NCBI GenBank assembly: GCA_965237575.1
Contig: CBDEGI010000004.1
Span: 1,240,001 to 1,304,000, forward strand
Direction of reading: 5' to 3'
Length of the DNA stretch: 64,000 nt
Source of the DNA: JAKZVK01 sp965237575
GTDB taxonomy: Bacteria; Acidobacteriota; Terriglobia; Bryobacterales; UBA6623
In this document: one piece after another, positions 8,148-16,541 of the stretch
Layout: each line of letters begins with the position of its first letter
Position numbering within the stretch: the first letter of the stretch is position 1
The notes under the pieces: generated by a model
Database searches by the model: none
What the model was told of the DNA's origin: nothing
Seen by the model: the letters and a program-made list of their open reading frames with translations, nothing else
Translations under genes and position numbers: made by a program

Positions 8148-8909
8148 CTACAGCCGCTCTGTCGCGGCCTTCATCTCCGCGAAGCCGCTGCGCACGGCGA
8201 ACAGGTCGTGGCCCGGGCAGACCATCCGAAAGCCCTGCTCGACGCGCCGTTTGGCCTCGTCGAAGCCGTTAGTGACGTACCCTGCCGCCACGCCCGTCTC
8301 CTTGGACGCCGCCACCACTTCCTGCACGAGGTCTTCGACGATGTCGTCCCTCATCGACGCCGCGCCGACCGAGCGCGACAGGTCGTAGGGGCCGATCAGG
8401 ATGCAATCGACATCCGGCACGGCCATCATCTCGCGCACGTTTCCGATCGCCACCGGGCTCTCGACCATCGGGACGACCAGAATCTCGTCGTTGGCCTTTT
8501 CGACGTACTCGAAGAAGTCGTTGTTCGACAGGTGCGCCGTGCGGAAACCCGTCGCCGAGCGGCCGCCCCGCGGCGGAAACTTGGCCGCCTGCACGATCTG
8601 CTCGCACTGCTCGGCGGTCTCGACCATCGGGATGATGATGCCCATCGCACCAAGGTCGAGCACGCGGCCGATCCACGATGGCTCAAGCCCAGGTAGCCGC
8701 ACGATGGGCGCGGTGTCGTGTCCGACGCAGACGCCGAGCGCGCCGCTGAGGGTGGTCTCGGTCCAGCCGCCGTGTTGCCACTCAAGCCAAAGGTAGTCGA
8801 AGTTGTGCTGCAGGGCTTCCTCGACAATCTCGGTCGCGGGATAGGAAACCGAGGGGCCGGAGATGAAACCACCGTCGAGGAGTTTGCGTCGTGCGTGGTT
8901 GGTTTGCAT
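8148..8909 (-). CDS. HpcH/HpaI family aldolase
   Basis: 253-residue metal-dependent class II aldolase of the 2-keto-3-deoxy-sugar-acid / 4-hydroxy-2-oxoheptanedioate type. The expected sites are present: His46 (EWQHGGW, general base), Arg71 (IVRLPG, binds the pyruvate moiety), Glu150 (PMVESPVAI) and Asp176 (ILIGPYDLS) as metal ligands. Such enzymes split 2-keto-3-deoxy acids into pyruvate and an aldehyde. Length is normal for the family. The natural substrate is not predictable; the two sugar-acid dehydratases at 31.5-35.0 kb would make suitable 2-keto-3-deoxy substrates. It follows the glycoside-hydrolase-like gene by 125 bases on the same strand. Confidence 0.88.
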   Translation of the reverse strand: MQTNHARRKLLDGGFISGPSVSYPATEIVEEALQHNFDYLWLEWQHGGWTETTLSGALGVCVGHDTAPIVRLPGLEPSWIGRVLDLGAMGIIIPMVETAEQCEQIVQAAKFPPRGGRSATGFRTAHLSNNDFFEYVEKANDEILVVPMVESPVAIGNVREMMAVPDVDCILIGPYDLSRSVGAASMRDDIVEDLVQEVVAASKETGVAAGYVTNGFDEAKRRVEQGFRMVCPGHDLFAVRSGFAEMKAATERL

Positions 8910-9034
8910 GGATGGGCTTTCGATTGCGTACCGGCAATGGCCGGTCGGCGGGTAAAGATCTAACTGGGAAAGAATAGCAGGTCTGTTGGCGTCCGAATGG
9001 CGGTGGGCCCCGTGGTGGAGGGACTAGCGGTGTG

Positions 9035-10882
9035 CTACCCCGGGGTTTCGTAGTGCAGGTTCCAGTTGCCGAGTTTGCGCATACGCGAGCCCGCCAGTCT
9101 GTGCGCGGGCATGCCGGCGGCGGCCCACTCTTCGAGCTCTTGGCGATGGCCCAGGCGCCGTAGCGCGTCCCAGGAGGGGCTGAAGTCGTTGCGCGCGTTG
9201 GTGTCCCAGAAAAAAAGATGGTTCGAGCCCGCTTGATAGAGCGCGTGCGCCCGGCGGCGGTACTCGTCGCCGCTCAACTGCCGCGGCATCAAGTTTAACG
9301 CCAGCTTGCACTGGGTTCCCCGCGTGATGCGGTAGAAGAACTCCGCGTCGGCCGGATTGACGAAGGAATCCTTCGAGCTGTTGATGCCCCGCACCGACGA
9401 GTACGGCATCAACGTGTCGACCAGGCCCTGCTTGACCCATTCCTCTAGGTCAAGGCCGTAGTAGAGGTTCTCCTCCTCGCTGCTCAGTACGATGGCGCTG
9501 ACCTCGAGTGGTTGCCGGCGGCTCCGCTGTCCGGCAATCTCGCTGAGCGCTTCACGCAACTCGCGCATGAACGTCGTCATGAACGTCGCACGGTACTTGA
9601 GCCAGCGGGGATCGTTGTCATCCAGTTGCGTTGCGTCCTCGCTGTGTTGTGCGCGAAAGCCATCAAGCAGGGGCTGTTCGTATTCGAGGTAGGGCGGCCG
9701 CCGGTTGTAAGCCAAGCAGACGCCATCGACAGGATATCCGGCGATCTCCCCGAGGTAACCGACGGCGATGTCGCGCACCCCTTTGAAGGCATAGGATAGC
9801 CGCGGCGTCGGACGCCCTTGCTTGTCTTGCCCGCGCCACTCCGGGTGTTGGTCGTAGGCGCCGCCTTCGTTCCACTCGTCCTGCGGCACGGGGAAGTGGA
9901 AGCCGCTGGGGCGGTAGGTGGCGTGGAACTCCAAATCGATGGCGTGGGCGTGATCGGCGGCGACACGGAGAGGGTCGATGCCCTTCTCGCGCCAGGTCTG
10001 CCAGGTCTCCTTGGCGAGCCGGTCGCCGACTCGGTAGGGATCAGCGATCCATTCATCCGCCGCTGTGATTCGACCGATCTTACTGGGATAGTACAGGCGG
10101 TCACCCATGCCGGCTTCCCAATAGATCCGCGAGAAGTCGGTTTCCCGGAACGGCTCGATCTCGCGCCGAATCTCGGCCTCGGTCGTCGGGCGGTAGCCGT
10201 AGGTGTAGCTCCAGGCGTCGTTATGACAATATAGGAGGCGCGTCTCGCCGCTCTTCCGCTCGGCCTCGAGTGTCCGCACTTCTGTGTCTGTCAAGGGGAC
10301 GAGCTTGACGTAGGCCAGCCACGCGCCGCTGCAGGAGTTCCCCAGCGAGTCGGGGTTTTCGGGCACCAGACGCCGGCAGAACTGTCGGAAGACCACCTCG
10401 TCATGCCCGTTCAGTTCGATCGTGCGCCAGTAGTAGTCATCCAGATGCTCCTCTGAACGCTCGTGATGGTGCATCATCGAGAACGTCGAATCGCGCTCGA
10501 GGCGCGCTTGCAGCTTCGTCGCCTCCTCGCCGGGGCCGTAGGACCGCACGCCGAACGAGATGGCGTACCAGCCCTTTTGTTTCAGCGGGAGACGAACCTC
10601 TGGCGCGCCGGTGTTGCGGCCCGCCACGAGCATCACGCCTTGGAAGGTCTCGGTTTCGTAGTCGAGCAGCCGCCAGTGGTTGCGGCGGGGTTTTTTGGAG
10701 AGCGCCGAGGCGGGGAGGCACCGGCTCATGTCGGAGAGGTAGATGGGATCTGCGGCTGGCGCCGCGAGCGCCGCGGGCCAGTCTTGTAAGGAGTTGGCCG
10801 CGGCGGCGGTGCCAGCGGAGGTTCGGAGGAATCGGCGTCGTGTGAGTGGGGTGTGGGGAGCCGGTGGCGTTTTGTGGTTCAT
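9035..10882 (-). CDS. Tat-exported glycoside-hydrolase-like TIM-barrel protein
   Basis: 615 residues. TRRRFLRTSAGTAAAANSL near the N-terminus is a clear twin-arginine signal. An N-terminal beta domain (about 45-205) is followed by a probable TIM barrel: FSRIYWEAGMGDRLYYPS, HAIDLEFHATYRPSGFHFP, GYPVDGVCLAYNRRPPYLEYE and LVDTLMPYSSVRG, similar to GHL-type (family-10-like) putative glycosidases common in Acidobacteria and Planctomycetes. Candidate acids are the Glu residues in those barrel segments, but no catalytic pair can be fixed. A secreted carbohydrate-active role fits the neighbouring aldolase and RraA genes. Confidence 0.7.
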   Translation of the reverse strand: MNHKTPPAPHTPLTRRRFLRTSAGTAAAANSLQDWPAALAAPAADPIYLSDMSRCLPASALSKKPRRNHWRLLDYETETFQGVMLVAGRNTGAPEVRLPLKQKGWYAISFGVRSYGPGEEATKLQARLERDSTFSMMHHHERSEEHLDDYYWRTIELNGHDEVVFRQFCRRLVPENPDSLGNSCSGAWLAYVKLVPLTDTEVRTLEAERKSGETRLLYCHNDAWSYTYGYRPTTEAEIRREIEPFRETDFSRIYWEAGMGDRLYYPSKIGRITAADEWIADPYRVGDRLAKETWQTWREKGIDPLRVAADHAHAIDLEFHATYRPSGFHFPVPQDEWNEGGAYDQHPEWRGQDKQGRPTPRLSYAFKGVRDIAVGYLGEIAGYPVDGVCLAYNRRPPYLEYEQPLLDGFRAQHSEDATQLDDNDPRWLKYRATFMTTFMRELREALSEIAGQRSRRQPLEVSAIVLSSEEENLYYGLDLEEWVKQGLVDTLMPYSSVRGINSSKDSFVNPADAEFFYRITRGTQCKLALNLMPRQLSGDEYRRRAHALYQAGSNHLFFWDTNARNDFSPSWDALRRLGHRQELEEWAAAGMPAHRLAGSRMRKLGNWNLHYETPG

Positions 10883-11235
10883 GGCTGGCCTCGGTTGTCC
10901 AAGTTAATCTAGATCGGGTTGGCGATCTGCCCTCGAAAGCTTAGCTGGGTGGTGCGCGGGAAGCAATGGCGTGTTGGTGGGACTTGGTTTGGAAATGACC
11001 TGGAGGCCGGCGGGCGGTTGCGTTGGCCGGGTGTCGGTGCCCACTAGGGCTGCCGCGCCGTTTGGAGGGGACCGCGGGTTCCCACCCGCGGCTCGGAAGC
11101 GGCGGGTTGGGGTGGCATCCCACCCCAGAACATTCCGGGGCGTCTGGCTTGCGTGCTAACTTGTTTAATCGACCGGCCTGTATTGTGAGCCGATAAGACC
11201 CTCGGGAGCCGAGGTGCAGGCAAGGGGGTGGCGTC
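10883..11235. repeat. Gap with two short palindromes upstream of the trehalose genes
   Basis: No gene seen. At about 11071-11093 is CCGCGGGTTCCCACCCGCGG and near 11109-11127 GGGGTGGCATCCCACCCC, both hairpin-forming and of the dispersed-palindrome type. The promoter of the GH15-ots genes should lie in the right part; no clear -35/-10 pair was found. A purine-rich AAGGGGG at 11222 may serve as ribosome binding site for the TTG start at 11236. Confidence 0.5.
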
Positions 11236-13077
11236 TTGAGCTATCAACCCATCGAGGACTACGGAATCATCGGAAACATGCGGACCGTCGCCCTGGTGGG
11301 CATGAACGGATCTATCGACTGGCTCTGCTTTCCCAACTTCGATTCCCCCAGCGTCTTTGCCAGGGTTCTGGATGACAAAAAGGGCGGGCATTTTTCCATC
11401 GGCCCTACGAACACCGACCGGATGACGCCGAAGCGCTTCTACTGGCCCGACACGAACGTTCTCGTCACGCGCTTTCTGTCACCCGAGGGAGTCGCGGAGA
11501 TCATCGACTTCATGCCGGTCAGCTCGTCGGTTGTCCCGTTCGAGGAACACCCGATCATCCGCTTTGTCCGCGTGGCGCGCGGGGAGATGTCGTTTCGCCT
11601 CGAATGCAAGCCCGCCTTCGACTACGCGCGGGAAGAGCACAGCGTCGAGGTCCACTCCGGTGGCGCCCGCTTCCGTTCGAGTGGCCTCAGCCTCGGCTTG
11701 TCGACGCGCATCCCTGTGCGGCAGTGGGGTTCCGGCGTGGAGGCGGAGTTTGTACTCAAGGAAGACGAGTCGGCCACCTTCGTCCTGCGGGAGGTCCCTC
11801 AATACGGCAGCGGCGGCGTGGCGATCTCCGACGCGGAAGGGCAGCGCGCCTTTGAGCAGACGGTCCAGTTCTGGCGCGGGTGGATTGCCAAATGCACGTA
11901 TCGCGGCCGCTGGCGCGAAGTCGTGCATCGATCCGCTCTGTGCCTGAAGCTGTTGACGTTCGAGCCCACCGGCGCGATCGTCGCCGCGCCCACTTGTAGC
12001 CTGCCCGAAGACCTGGGCGGAGAGCGCAACTGGGACTACCGCTATACGTGGATCCGCGACGCCGCGTTCACTCTGTACGGCCTGTTGCGTATCGGGTTCA
12101 CCGACGAAGCCGCGCGGTTCATGGAGTGGCTGGAGGCCCGCTGCCACGAGCTGGGGCCGGACGGCTCGCTGCAAATCATGTACGGCCTCGACGGCCGCCG
12201 CCAACTCACCGAAGAAACCCTCGGGCACCTGGAAGGCTACCGCGGCTCGAGCCCCGTGCGCATCGGCAACGGCGCCTACGACCAACTGCAGTTGGATATC
12301 TACGGCGAAATGATGGACTCCATCTACCTCTATAACAAGTACGGGAGTCCGATCTCCTCGGACCTGTGGACGCACCTGCGGCGGCTGGTCAACTGGGTCT
12401 GCGACAACTGGGCGATCGAGGACGAAGGCATCTGGGAGGTGCGCGGCGGCCGCAAGCACTTCCTCTATTCGAAGCTTATGTGCTGGGTGGCGATCGACCG
12501 CGGATTGCGGCTCGCCGACAAGCGCTCGTTTCCCGCCGACCGCGACCGCTGGATCAAGGTGCGTGACCAGATCTATGAAGAGATCCTCGATAAGGGTTGG
12601 AGCGGCAAGCGGCAGGCTTTCGTGCAGCACTACGGCAGCGACTCGCTCGATGCTTCGAACCTGATCATGCCTCTTGTCTTCTTCATGTCGCCGAACGACC
12701 CCCGCATGTTGAAGACACTCGAGGCCATCATGGCGCCGCCCTCCAAAGGCGGACTGGTTTCCAACAGCCTCGTCTACCGCTACAACCTGACCGAAACCGC
12801 CGATGGCCTAAGCGGCGACGAAGGCACCTTCAACATGTGCACCTTCTGGCTGGTGGAAGCCCTCACGCGGGCCGGACGCACCGACCGTAAACTGCTGGAG
12901 CAGGCGCGGCTCATTTTCGAGAGAATGTTAGGGTACGCGAATGACTTGGGCCTCTACGCTGAAGAAACCGGACCCAGCGGCGAAGCCCTGGGGAACTTCC
13001 CCCAAGCGTTCACGCACCTGGCGCTGATCAGCGCGGCGTTTAATCTCGATCGCGTCCTCGGCGCCAAAGGGCGCTAG
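11236..13077 (+). CDS. Glycoside hydrolase family 15 protein (glucoamylase/trehalase type)
   Basis: 613 residues, TTG start preceded by AAGGGGG. The N-terminus YQPIEDYGIIGNMRTVALVG and DWLCFPNFDSPSVFA are diagnostic of bacterial GH15 proteins. A beta domain to about residue 240 is followed by the (alpha/alpha)6 barrel with NWDYRYTWIRDAAFTLYGLL, QLQLDIYGEMMDSIYLY and GNFPQAFTHLALISAAFNLD. Family members release glucose from alpha-glucans or split trehalose by inversion. Lying 101 bases before otsA in the same orientation, it may be a trehalase or a glucan-degrading enzyme linked to trehalose turnover. It lacks a signal peptide, so it is cytosolic. Confidence 0.93.
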   Translation: MSYQPIEDYGIIGNMRTVALVGMNGSIDWLCFPNFDSPSVFARVLDDKKGGHFSIGPTNTDRMTPKRFYWPDTNVLVTRFLSPEGVAEIIDFMPVSSSVVPFEEHPIIRFVRVARGEMSFRLECKPAFDYAREEHSVEVHSGGARFRSSGLSLGLSTRIPVRQWGSGVEAEFVLKEDESATFVLREVPQYGSGGVAISDAEGQRAFEQTVQFWRGWIAKCTYRGRWREVVHRSALCLKLLTFEPTGAIVAAPTCSLPEDLGGERNWDYRYTWIRDAAFTLYGLLRIGFTDEAARFMEWLEARCHELGPDGSLQIMYGLDGRRQLTEETLGHLEGYRGSSPVRIGNGAYDQLQLDIYGEMMDSIYLYNKYGSPISSDLWTHLRRLVNWVCDNWAIEDEGIWEVRGGRKHFLYSKLMCWVAIDRGLRLADKRSFPADRDRWIKVRDQIYEEILDKGWSGKRQAFVQHYGSDSLDASNLIMPLVFFMSPNDPRMLKTLEAIMAPPSKGGLVSNSLVYRYNLTETADGLSGDEGTFNMCTFWLVEALTRAGRTDRKLLEQARLIFERMLGYANDLGLYAEETGPSGEALGNFPQAFTHLALISAAFNLDRVLGAKGR

Positions 13078-13130
13078 AGCCCACGTCGGGGTGGAGCGTG
13101 CTACGCCTGCCAGGACGTCTGGCCTGACCC

Positions 13131-13157
13131 GTTACTTCCCTTCCGGCCTCGGTTTTC
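13131..13157. repeat. Variant copy of the dispersed GCGTTCCGGGCTCGG element
   Basis: GTTACTTCCCTTCCGGCCTC followed by GGTTTTC resembles the arms at 4797-4822 and 48481-48506. It lies in the 101-base gap between the GH15 gene and otsA. Confidence 0.45.
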
Positions 13158-13178
13158 TGTAGGCAACCGGCAGATCAA

Positions 13179-14690
13179 ATGGCCTCGCGACGATCCATCG
13201 AAGCGGAAACTCAGGAAACGGTCCGCCGCTTCGTCCGGGAACGCCTCGAGAATGCGCTGATCGTTTCGGTCTCGAACCGCGAGCCTTACGTCCACTACAT
13301 GGCCGGTGACGAAATCCGCTGGCGGCAGTCGATCGGCGGTCTGACCGTGGCTTTGGATCCGGTCATGCGGGCGGTCGAGGGCATCTGGGTCGCTCACGGC
13401 TCCGGCGACGCCGATGCCGACGTATGCGACCGCAAGGGGCAGGTCGCTGTTCCTCCTGACGATCCACGCTACACCTTGCAAAGGGTCTGGCTGTCGAAAG
13501 AGGAGGAAGAGGGTTATTACAACGGTTTCTCGAACCAAGCCCTGTGGCCGCTGTGCCATAACGCGTTTACCCGGCCCGTGTTCTTGCAGTCGCACTGGGA
13601 CGCCTATCGTGCCGTCAATAAGAAGTTTGCCGACCGCGTGGCGCAAGTCATCGGCGACCGCGAGGCCCTGGTTTTCGTGCAGGACTATCACTTCGCCCTG
13701 CTGCCACGCATGATTCAGAAGAAATGCCCCAACGCGACCTGCATTCAGTTTTGGCATATCCCGTGGCCGAGCCCTGAGATGTTCGGCATCTGTCCGTGGA
13801 AAAGGGAAATCCTCGAAGGCGTGTTGGGCAACAGCCTCATCGGCTTTCATCTCCAGAATTACTGCAATAACTTCCTCGACACGATCGATCGTGAGTTAGA
13901 AGCCCGCCGCGACTTGGAGGACTCGGCTATCGTCCACAAGCAGAACGTCACGCAGGTGAGGGCCTTTCCGATCAGCGTGGACTTCGGCGCGATCGCCCGC
14001 CTGGCCGACAGCGACGGCTGCCAGGAGCAAATGGAGTCCCTGCGCAAAGAGCTACGCCTCAAAGACACGTTTGTGATGGCCGGCATCGATCGCATGGATT
14101 ACACCAAGGGCTTCCCCGACCGGCTGCGAGCCCTGGACCGGTTCCTGGAGAAGTATCCCGAGTTCGTTGGCAAGATGGTGCTCGTGCAGGTCGCTGCCCC
14201 GAGCCGTCAACGCATCCCTCAATACAAGGCCTTGGCGTGGGAAGTCGAGCGGCTCACCGAGGAGATCAACTGGCGTCACGGTACGGCAAGCTGGCAGCCG
14301 ATCCTCACCATCAATCGCAGCCTTTCGCATGTCGAGGTGCTCGCCTTGTTCCGGTTGTCCGACGCCTGCATTGTCAGTTCGTTGCAGGACGGCATGAATC
14401 TAGTCGCCAAGGAGTTCGTCGCGGCCCGGACCGACGAGAAGGGCGTTCTATTGCTGAGCCGGTTTGCGGGCGCCGCATATGAGTTAGGGGATGCGCTCCC
14501 GATCAATCCGTACGCCCTCGACGATTTCGCCGACAAGATGCGCGCCGCTATCACCATGAGTCCGACCGAGAATCGCCGCCGGATGAAGCGCCTGCGCTGG
14601 AGCGTCAGCCAAAACAACATCTATTCCTGGATCCTCAATATCCTCGAGCCGCTCAGCGCGATGAAGGCCCTGGGCCGCGGGATGGGCTGA
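13179..14690 (+). CDS. otsA: Alpha,alpha-trehalose-6-phosphate synthase
   Basis: 503-residue GT20 retaining glycosyltransferase that joins UDP-glucose (or another NDP-glucose) to glucose-6-phosphate. Seen: SNREPY and the loop WRQSIGGLTVALDP near the N-terminus, GIWVAHGSGDAD, DYHFALLP, FWHIPWPSPEMF, AGIDRMDYTKGFPDRL and DGMNLVAKEFVAAR, which carry the donor and acceptor binding residues of OtsA. Length is slightly above the usual 460-480, mostly from an N-terminal extension (RRSIEAETQETVRRFVRE). It ends one base before the TTG of otsB, so the two should be translated together. The product trehalose is a stress protectant. Confidence 0.96.
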   Translation: MASRRSIEAETQETVRRFVRERLENALIVSVSNREPYVHYMAGDEIRWRQSIGGLTVALDPVMRAVEGIWVAHGSGDADADVCDRKGQVAVPPDDPRYTLQRVWLSKEEEEGYYNGFSNQALWPLCHNAFTRPVFLQSHWDAYRAVNKKFADRVAQVIGDREALVFVQDYHFALLPRMIQKKCPNATCIQFWHIPWPSPEMFGICPWKREILEGVLGNSLIGFHLQNYCNNFLDTIDRELEARRDLEDSAIVHKQNVTQVRAFPISVDFGAIARLADSDGCQEQMESLRKELRLKDTFVMAGIDRMDYTKGFPDRLRALDRFLEKYPEFVGKMVLVQVAAPSRQRIPQYKALAWEVERLTEEINWRHGTASWQPILTINRSLSHVEVLALFRLSDACIVSSLQDGMNLVAKEFVAARTDEKGVLLLSRFAGAAYELGDALPINPYALDDFADKMRAAITMSPTENRRRMKRLRWSVSQNNIYSWILNILEPLSAMKALGRGMG

Positions 14691-14691
14691 G

Positions 14692-15489
14692 TTGGAGCAT
14701 CTGTTCGAGCGCTGGACGGCGGTGCGCCGGGTCATCGGGGCCGCGCCGCGGTTGCTCCTGATGCTCGATTTCGACGGCACGCTGTCGCCGATCGTCGAGC
14801 GTCCCGAGGATGCCCTCTTGCCCGAGCCAGCGCGCGGACGGTTGGCTGCGCTGGCGCAGTTGTCGGATGTTGATATCGGCATTATCAGCGGCCGAGCGGC
14901 GGAGGATGTGCGGGTGCGGGTTGGCCTCGACGGCCTCGAGTATGTCGGCAATCATGGCCGCGAGCGGCTGCGGCCTGGGGGTGGGACTGGCGACGGGGAC
15001 TTCGAAGCGAAGCAGCACGTGCGTGCGGCGACGACGGCGTTCGAGGATAAGCTCGGCGCGATTCCAGGGATCTATCTAGAGAACAAGGGCCTCACGTTGG
15101 CCGTCCACTTCCGCCGCACGCCGGCGTCACGGCACGCGGACGTGAAGCAGGGCGTCGATGAACTGGCCCAGGCTTTCGCTGATCGCTTTCACGTGAGCGA
15201 AGGCAAGATGGTCTTCGACGTCGTGCCCGCGGACGAGGTCAGCAAGGGCTCGACCACACTGGAGATGATCCGCGAACGCGGCGGGATGGAAAAGGTCCTT
15301 CCCATTTACTGCGGCGATGACACGACCGACGAGACGGTCTTCCGTGCGTTGCCCGAGGGGGCCGTGACTGTTTGCGTGGGCGGCCCCGAGAAACAATCGG
15401 CCGCCCGCTACCGTCTCGATGACCCCGACGAGGTCGCCACGTTTTTGGATAGAATCTTGGCGTGCAGACGAGTCGAGACCAAGCCGTGA
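14692..15489 (+). CDS. otsB: Trehalose-6-phosphate phosphatase
   Basis: 265-residue HAD-superfamily phosphatase that dephosphorylates the OtsA product. HAD motif I is LMLDFDGTLSP, motif II IISGRAAED, motif III the Lys of SKGSTT, and motif IV YCGDDTTDE; NHGRERLR is also typical of OtsB. The TTG start at 14692 begins one base after the otsA stop; no ATG or GTG fits upstream of motif I. The last four bases overlap the next gene (GTGA). Confidence 0.95.
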   Translation: MEHLFERWTAVRRVIGAAPRLLLMLDFDGTLSPIVERPEDALLPEPARGRLAALAQLSDVDIGIISGRAAEDVRVRVGLDGLEYVGNHGRERLRPGGGTGDGDFEAKQHVRAATTAFEDKLGAIPGIYLENKGLTLAVHFRRTPASRHADVKQGVDELAQAFADRFHVSEGKMVFDVVPADEVSKGSTTLEMIRERGGMEKVLPIYCGDDTTDETVFRALPEGAVTVCVGGPEKQSAARYRLDDPDEVATFLDRILACRRVETKP

Positions 15490-16445
15490 CCGTACGCGGG
15501 CGACGCCGTTCTGTGCGCTCGTTCGGCTGCGTACTCCCCTTGTGGGCCTGCCTGGCCCTGCTGCTCCTGCCTCTCGCTCTTCCTGCTCAGGAGAAGGGCA
15601 CCGCTCAAGAAGAAGGCGCGGTCCTCGTGCTGACCGCCGGCGGACGCGATTACCTATTCGGCGCGGGTGGCACGCTGGCGAAGATGATCGACGAGGGCCG
15701 GCCGGTGTACGTCTTGCAGTTCGGCAACGACGAGAAGGACTCGGTCGGACTCGGCCCCGCCCAAACCCGCATCGCCAACAACGCCGAAGCCGAGAAAGCG
15801 GGCAAGGTACTCGGCGTCAAAGAGGTCCTCAACATGGGCCACAAGAGCGGCGAGCTGGGCTACATCTCGAGCAGCGAGATGCGCAACCAGGTCATGACGA
15901 TGGTGCGCTTTTACAAGCCCGAAATTCTGTTCTTCCCAGACTGGTACGTCCACTACGTCGACGACCAGGACATCTACCGCGTTGGCCGCATGGCAGAGGA
16001 GTCGCCCTACGGCGGCGGCAACTACTTCTTGCAGGAGATGACGTACGCGGGACTCAAGGGCTACGCCGCTCGTTTCTACTATTTCTACTCGCCTTACCGG
16101 CCTTATCGTGCGGGCGAAGGCGGCGAGGGGCGCGCTTCGTTCAAGGGTGTCGACATCACGGGGACCTTCGAGCGCAAGGTGAAGGCGATCCTCGAGATGA
16201 AGACCTCGAACCACCGCTACGGTGTCGAAACGAAGAAGCGCCTGGAACTCGCCGGCCGCCCGTCACGCCTGCTCGACCCCCTCAACGCCCTGGCGGTTAG
16301 CAACCTCGTCCGCGCCTATGTGGAGGAGTTGGCCGAGACGATCGGCAAGAGGCACGGTCACCGCTACGCGGAAGAGTTCAACCACCTGGGGCAGAATCCG
16401 GGCATCCCCAAGCACGTGCTGGAGCGGGCGAAACCGATTCAGTAA
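15486..16445 (+). CDS. Exported PIG-L (LmbE)-like protein lacking the HPDD zinc motif
   Basis: 319 residues from a GTG overlapping the otsB stop (GTGA); an in-frame GTG at 15462 is an alternative. Signal peptide: LPLWACLALLLLPLALPAQ. The fold follows PIG-L deacetylases (GGTLAKMIDEGRPVYVLQF, EAEKAGKVLGVKEVLNMGH, MVRFYKPEILFFPDWYVHY). In typical members AHPDDE opens the zinc site and an HPDH-like motif follows; here these read TAGGRDYL and HYVDDQDI, so the usual His/Asp ligands are missing. It may be a non-catalytic sugar-binding protein or use a different site. Its coupling to otsB suggests a link with trehalose or glucan at the envelope, which is inference. Confidence 0.75.
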   Translation: MTVRGRRRSVRSFGCVLPLWACLALLLLPLALPAQEKGTAQEEGAVLVLTAGGRDYLFGAGGTLAKMIDEGRPVYVLQFGNDEKDSVGLGPAQTRIANNAEAEKAGKVLGVKEVLNMGHKSGELGYISSSEMRNQVMTMVRFYKPEILFFPDWYVHYVDDQDIYRVGRMAEESPYGGGNYFLQEMTYAGLKGYAARFYYFYSPYRPYRAGEGGEGRASFKGVDITGTFERKVKAILEMKTSNHRYGVETKKRLELAGRPSRLLDPLNALAVSNLVRAYVEELAETIGKRHGHRYAEEFNHLGQNPGIPKHVLERAKPIQ

Positions 16446-16541
16446 GAGAACCCGCGTCAATCGGGCAAGCACTTCATCGAATAGCGTTCCGACACGGCCG
16501 GCACCGCTGGTTGACAGCCACCTCCACTCAACCCCATCCTA

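Noticed and set aside
11479..12630. 383-residue minus-strand open frame inside the GH15 gene
   Set aside because: Fully antisense to a well-supported gene, with His/Asp/Arg/Val-rich shadow composition and no domain.
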